This document shows, piece after piece, positions 60,326 through 64,000 of a DNA stretch of 64,000 nucleotides. Under the pieces are notes generated by a model. That model was not told the DNA's origin. It saw only the letters and a program-made list of their open reading frames with translations, and did no database searches. Source of the stretch: JADLGH01 sp964586675 (GTDB taxonomy: Bacteria; Desulfobacterota_D; UBA1144; Nemesobacterales; UBA2774); contig CAZPHQ010000001.1 of the NCBI GenBank assembly GCA_964586675.1, positions 1 to 64,000 of the forward strand, given 5' to 3'. The position numbers were made by a program, and so were the translations under genes. Every line of letters begins with the position of its first letter. Positions within the stretch are counted from its first letter, which is position 1.

Positions 60326-61663
60326 TCAGCTTTTGCCGCGCCGCTTTTTCCACTTACTCTCTAGGTATTTCCTGAGCGCCGACTCTCTTCCGATCTCGGT
60401 CGGCTCGTAAAATATGGCGTCCTTAAGCTCGTCCGGAAGAAAGTTCTGCTCTATAAAATGGTCGGGAGAATCGTGGGAATATTTATATTCCTTGCCGTAC
60501 CCGATCTCCTTCATCAGCTTCGTCGGGGCGTTACGGAGATGCATCGGGATCGAGACTCCGGGCCTCTTTCTGACCTCCGAAAAGGCGCCCTGAATCGCCA
60601 TGTAAGAGGCGTTACTTTTCGGGCAGCTCGAAAGGTAAGTGGCGGCCTGCGCGAGTATGAGGCTCGCCTCCGGCATGCCCACGTAATCCACCGCCGTGAA
60701 CGCCGCCGTCGCGAGCGTGAGCGCATAGGGCTCGGCGTTGCCTATGTCTTCCGAGGCGAGAACTATAAGCCTCCTCGCGATGAACTTCGGGTCCTCGCCG
60801 GCCTCGAGCATACGGGCGAGGTAGTAAACCGCGGCGTCCGGATCGCTCCCCCGGACGCTCTTTATGAACGCCGAGATAGTGTTGTAGTGCTCCTCACCCG
60901 CCCTGTCGTATCTGTAGTGATGCGTCTGATACGCCTCCCTCACGAGGTCGCGCGTAATCTCGGCGCCGCCTTCCCCGAAGTCGCTTATGTCGTACGCGAC
61001 CTCTAGCGTATTCAGCATAACCCGCGCGTCCCCGCCGCTCTGCGTGATGAGCTCTTCCCTGGCATCGGGGGTGACGGACGTACCCTTTATTATCTCGTCC
61101 TCTTCGAGCGCGCGGTCGAGAAGCGCGGCCAGGTCTTCTCGCGTCAGCGATTCGAGGACATATACGCTCGAGCGCGAAAGGAGCGGCGATATCACCTCGA
61201 ACGACGGGTTCTCGGTCGTCGCCCCTACGAGAACGAGCGTTCCGTTCTCGACGCTCTTTAAGAGCGCCGCCTGCTGCGACTTGTTGAAGCGGTGTATCTC
61301 GTCTATGAAGAGGACGGTCCTCCTGCCGATGCCGCGCGACTTCTCTGCCGCGTCTATAATCTCGCGAAGGTCCTTCACGCCGGACGATATCGCATTTATC
61401 TGGACGAAGTCGGCGCTTAATCTCGTCGCCAGGAGCCGCGCGAGCGTAGTCTTGCCGGAGCCCGGCGGGCCCCAGAGTATCATCGAGCGAATATTGCTCC
61501 GCTCGAGCATCCTGCGGATGACTCCGTCCTGCCCGACGAGGTGTCCCTGTCCCGTAAATTCTTCGAAGGTTTTGGGACGCATCCTTTCGGCGAGCGGCGA
61601 AGTGCCCGGAGCGGGCTTGAATAGGGATAGCTCCTCGTCCTCACCCATGAACTTTTTAGCCAT
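60326..61663 (-). CDS. rarA: Replication-associated recombination protein RarA (MgsA)
   Basis: 445 residues. N-terminal PLAERMRPKTFEEFTGQGHL, Walker A MILWGPPGSGKTTLARLLAT, Walker B VLFIDEIHRFNKSQQAALL, SGGDARVMLNTLEVA, and the C-terminal RarA domain (YHYRYDRAGEEHYNTISAFI, YHSH-type tail YKYSHDSPDHF). It remodels stalled replication forks and loads at single-strand DNA ends. It runs on the minus strand, divergent from the acyl-CoA ligase gene. Confidence 0.96.
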   Translation of the reverse strand: MAKKFMGEDEELSLFKPAPGTSPLAERMRPKTFEEFTGQGHLVGQDGVIRRMLERSNIRSMILWGPPGSGKTTLARLLATRLSADFVQINAISSGVKDLREIIDAAEKSRGIGRRTVLFIDEIHRFNKSQQAALLKSVENGTLVLVGATTENPSFEVISPLLSRSSVYVLESLTREDLAALLDRALEEDEIIKGTSVTPDAREELITQSGGDARVMLNTLEVAYDISDFGEGGAEITRDLVREAYQTHHYRYDRAGEEHYNTISAFIKSVRGSDPDAAVYYLARMLEAGEDPKFIARRLIVLASEDIGNAEPYALTLATAAFTAVDYVGMPEASLILAQAATYLSSCPKSNASYMAIQGAFSEVRKRPGVSIPMHLRNAPTKLMKEIGYGKEYKYSHDSPDHFIEQNFLPDELKDAIFYEPTEIGRESALRKYLESKWKKRRGKS

Positions 61664-61756
61664 AATGAAAGGGTAGAGGGCGAGGGATAAGAAATCAATA
61701 GCGGCGGCCCACCAAATTGCTGTAAGATATACCTATCAAAGAAAAACGGACGTGAT

Positions 61757-63394
61757 ATGACAGACCCCGGCAGCAGAAAATACGATATTGGACTCGAAAA
61801 AAATCCCGCGAACTATGAGCCTCTATCGCCACTCACATTCATCGAAAGAGCGGCCACGGTCTTCCCGGACAGGGCTTCGGTCATTCACGGGAGCGCAACT
61901 TATACGTGGCGGCAAACCTACGAAAGATGCGTCAGGCTTGCCTCGGCGCTCGCCCGTATCGGAATCGGAAAAGGCGACACGGTGGCCTTCATGGCCCCGA
62001 ATATTCCCGCCCATTACGAGGCGCACTTCGGCGTGCCGATGACAGGCGCGGTGCTCAATTCGCTCAACATCAGGCAGGACACCGAGACCATAGCCTTCCT
62101 TTTGGGACACGGAGAGGCTAAGGTGCTTATCACCGACACCGAGTTCTCGCCCGTTGTAAAAAAGGCTATTGCGACGCTCGGGAAAAAACCGATCGTGATA
62201 GACATCGACGATCCGTCCGGCCCGGGCGGCGAGAGGCTGGGCGAGGTGGAATACGAGGACTTTATAGCGTCCGGCGACCCGTCGTTCTCGTGGAAAGGCC
62301 CCGACGACGAATGGGACGCCATCGCCCTCAACTACACATCCGGCACTACGGGGAATCCTAAGGGCGTTGTCTTCCATCACAGGGGAGCTTATCTCAACGC
62401 CATCGGGAATATGGTCACCTGGGGTATGACCGGAAAGCCCGTGTACCTATGGACGCTCCCGATGTTTCACTGTAACGGCTGGTGTTTCACATGGTCGCTC
62501 GCAGCGGTCGCAGGCACTTCCATCTGCATGAGGAGGGTCGATTCCGAGCGCATATTCGAAGCCATTAAAGATCACGGCGCCACTCACCTCTGCGGCGCGC
62601 CCGTCGTCATGAACATGATAATAAACTCGGCGAAGGAGCTGAGAGATGGGGTCGATCATACCGTGAATTTTCTCACGGCCGCCGCCGCGCCCCCGGCCGC
62701 CGTCCTCGAAAGGATAGAGAAAATGGGCTTTCGCGTAACCCACGTCTACGGCCTCACTGAAACCTACGGCCCGGCGGCCGTGTGTGAGTGGCACGACGAA
62801 TGGGACGCCCTTCCATCGGACGAGCGCTCCGCCCTTAAGGCGCGCCAGGGAGTGCGCTACACGCTCCAGGAGGGATTAATGGTCGGCGACCCGGAAACTG
62901 TTGAGCACCTGCCCTGGGACGGTGAGACGATTGGCGAGGTATTTTTCAGGGGTAACATCGTCATGAAGGGATATCTCAAAAATCCCGGCGCGACGGAAGA
63001 GGCTTTCAGGGGCGGATGGTTTCACACGGGCGACCTCGGTGTCACGCACCCGAACGGCTATATAGAAATAAAGGACCGCTCGAAAGACATCATAATCTCC
63101 GGCGGTGAGAATATTTCAACGCTCGAGGTAGAATCGGTCCTCTACCAGCATCCTGACGTGCTGGAAGCCGCAGTCGTCGCAAGGCCCGACGAGTCGTGGG
63201 GCGAAACGCCCTGCGCCTTCGTTACGATGAAATCAGGCGCCCCGGAAACAACCGAGAAAAACATTATAGAATTCTGCCGCGGCAGGCTCGCGCATTTCAA
63301 ATGCCCGAAGACGGTAATATTCATGGAGCTGCCGAAAACTTCCACCGGAAAGATTCAGAAATACGTCCTTCGCGACATAGCGAAAAAGCTCTAG
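61757..63394 (+). CDS. Acyl-CoA synthetase (AMP-forming)
   Basis: 545 residues. ATP-binding P-loop YTSGTTGNPKGVVFHHRG, A5 motif VYGLTETYGPAAVCEWHDEW, TGD motif GWFHTGDLGVTHPNGYIEIK and the final LPKTSTGKIQKYVLR with the adenylation Lys. Enzymes of this ANL family activate carboxylic acids to acyl-CoA. The length and the TYGPAAVCEWH stretch resemble medium- or short-chain acyl-CoA ligases. It may work with the enoyl-CoA hydratase and MaoC proteins nearby. Confidence 0.93.
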   Translation: MTDPGSRKYDIGLEKNPANYEPLSPLTFIERAATVFPDRASVIHGSATYTWRQTYERCVRLASALARIGIGKGDTVAFMAPNIPAHYEAHFGVPMTGAVLNSLNIRQDTETIAFLLGHGEAKVLITDTEFSPVVKKAIATLGKKPIVIDIDDPSGPGGERLGEVEYEDFIASGDPSFSWKGPDDEWDAIALNYTSGTTGNPKGVVFHHRGAYLNAIGNMVTWGMTGKPVYLWTLPMFHCNGWCFTWSLAAVAGTSICMRRVDSERIFEAIKDHGATHLCGAPVVMNMIINSAKELRDGVDHTVNFLTAAAAPPAAVLERIEKMGFRVTHVYGLTETYGPAAVCEWHDEWDALPSDERSALKARQGVRYTLQEGLMVGDPETVEHLPWDGETIGEVFFRGNIVMKGYLKNPGATEEAFRGGWFHTGDLGVTHPNGYIEIKDRSKDIIISGGENISTLEVESVLYQHPDVLEAAVVARPDESWGETPCAFVTMKSGAPETTEKNIIEFCRGRLAHFKCPKTVIFMELPKTSTGKIQKYVLRDIAKKL

Positions 63395-63413
63395 TCATAC
63401 CGGAAACGCCGGA

Positions 63414-64000
63414 TTATTTTTGAGCGGTTATCTTGAAGATCCTTCCGGTCGTATAGTCCAGTATGTAAATGCTGCCGTCCTGGCCCTCGCCGAAGCTGCT
63501 CGGCTGAAGGCCGGTACTGAGGAGCATCGTCCACTCCCAACCTCCGCCGTCCTTTTTCCTTAGCCCCCAGAGCTTCCCCGTGCAGAAATCGGTGAAGAGA
63601 TAAGTCCCGGCGAGCGACGGAAACTCATTACCCCTGTAGACGTACCCGCCGGTGACGGAGCACCCTCCCTCCCTGCCGTATTCGAATATGGGAAACGTTA
63701 TGCCGCTCGGATCGTACCCTCCGGGCATCTCGTAGGCGTGGAGCCCCTCGGTATAGTTCCAGCCGTAGTCTTCGCCTCCCTTGCTCCCCCCAGGCTGAAA
63801 ATCTATTTCTTCCCACAGATTCTGCCCGACGTCTGCTATGTACATATCCCCCGTTTCTGAATCGAACGAGAAGCGCCACGGATTCCTGAGGCCGTAGGCC
63901 CATATTTCAGGGCGCGCGCCGCTCCTGCCCTTAAAGGGATTGTCCGCCGGTATGGCGTAAGGCTTTTCGCCGTCCACATCTAAACGCAGCAGCTTGCCAA
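63414..64000 (-). CDS. PQQ-dependent sugar dehydrogenase (5' end outside window)
   Basis: The last 195 codons are visible; the gene continues past the right edge. WAYGLRNPWRFSFDSETGDM, YIADVGQNLWEEIDFQPGGS, GGEDYGWNYTEGLHAYEMP and SVTGGYVYRGNEFPSLAGTY are typical of soluble PQQ sugar dehydrogenases (aldose dehydrogenase, YliI-like), a six-bladed beta-propeller. It oxidises aldoses in the periplasm with PQQ. It faces the acyl-CoA ligase gene tail to tail, 19 bases apart. Confidence 0.93.
   Translation of the reverse strand, partial: GKLLRLDVDGEKPYAIPADNPFKGRSGARPEIWAYGLRNPWRFSFDSETGDMYIADVGQNLWEEIDFQPGGSKGGEDYGWNYTEGLHAYEMPGGYDPSGITFPIFEYGREGGCSVTGGYVYRGNEFPSLAGTYLFTDFCTGKLWGLRKKDGGGWEWTMLLSTGLQPSSFGEGQDGSIYILDYTTGRIFKITAQK

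Overview
The window is about 64 kb of chromosome from a Gram-negative bacterium. The sequence shows lipoprotein signal peptides, two TonB-dependent receptors, ExbB/ExbD/TonB, heme c proteins and YtjA, CsbD and ChaB type small stress proteins. Base composition is moderately GC-rich. Arg is written largely with AGG/AGA and Ile often with ATA, which, with the gene content, suggests a deltaproteobacterial or Dadabacteria-like lineage. That placement is inference only. There is no prophage, complete insertion sequence or CRISPR array.

Layout. 1-13.9 kb: a glycan-assembly region with three GT2 and one GT4 glycosyltransferases, a PP-loop ATPase, a Gfo/Idh/MocA oxidoreductase, a beta-helix lipoprotein and an alkaline-phosphatase-fold enzyme, interrupted by tRNA-Thr, a VOC protein, a cytochrome P460 and an M23 lipoprotein. 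13.9-21.4 kb: a dense, almost wholly minus-strand island of small stress and envelope proteins (DUF1328, DUF3096, DUF3309, BON, YHS, CsbD, DUF892 ferritin-like, UBP zinc finger, ChaB, cupredoxin) with a cyclic-nucleotide-binding/thioredoxin-reductase-like fusion and a broken iron permease gene. 21.5-24.5 kb: an NtrB/NtrC-type two-component pair behind a candidate sigma-54 promoter. 24.5-30 kb: a KefB-type antiporter, a Rieske/AIF-like reductase and an AI-2E family transporter. 30.0-30.5 kb: a gene-free nested repeat array.

30.5-42.8 kb is an iron-uptake region. exbB-exbD-tonB run directly into a ferric-iron ABC transporter (binding protein, fused permease, ATPase) behind a candidate Fur-controlled promoter. 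Two siderophore-type TonB-dependent receptors and a PepSY membrane protein lie on the other strand behind two more Fur-like palindromes. The receptors bring ferric chelates across the outer membrane with energy from ExbBD-TonB, the ABC system moves iron across the inner membrane, and PepSY proteins are often linked to siderophore iron reduction.

43-47.4 kb is a mixed accessory stretch with an AT-rich orphan gene (probable horizontal transfer), a deazaflavin-type oxidoreductase, a zincin-like lipoprotein and a truncated isochorismatase. 47.5-64 kb is mostly housekeeping: LOG-like protein, LysM/M23 lipoprotein, apt, lipid-kinase-like protein, aroB, trmB, Nudix hydrolase, enoyl-CoA hydratase, cytochrome c, tRNA-Ser, 4.5S SRP RNA, dnaX-ybaB-recR, MaoC, gloA, rarA, an acyl-CoA ligase and the end of a PQQ-type sugar dehydrogenase. 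The most useful leads are the sigma-54/dyad control region, the nested repeat array, the AT-rich nuclease-like orphan, the perfect 22-bp palindrome and the long out-of-frame overlap at 47.9 kb.
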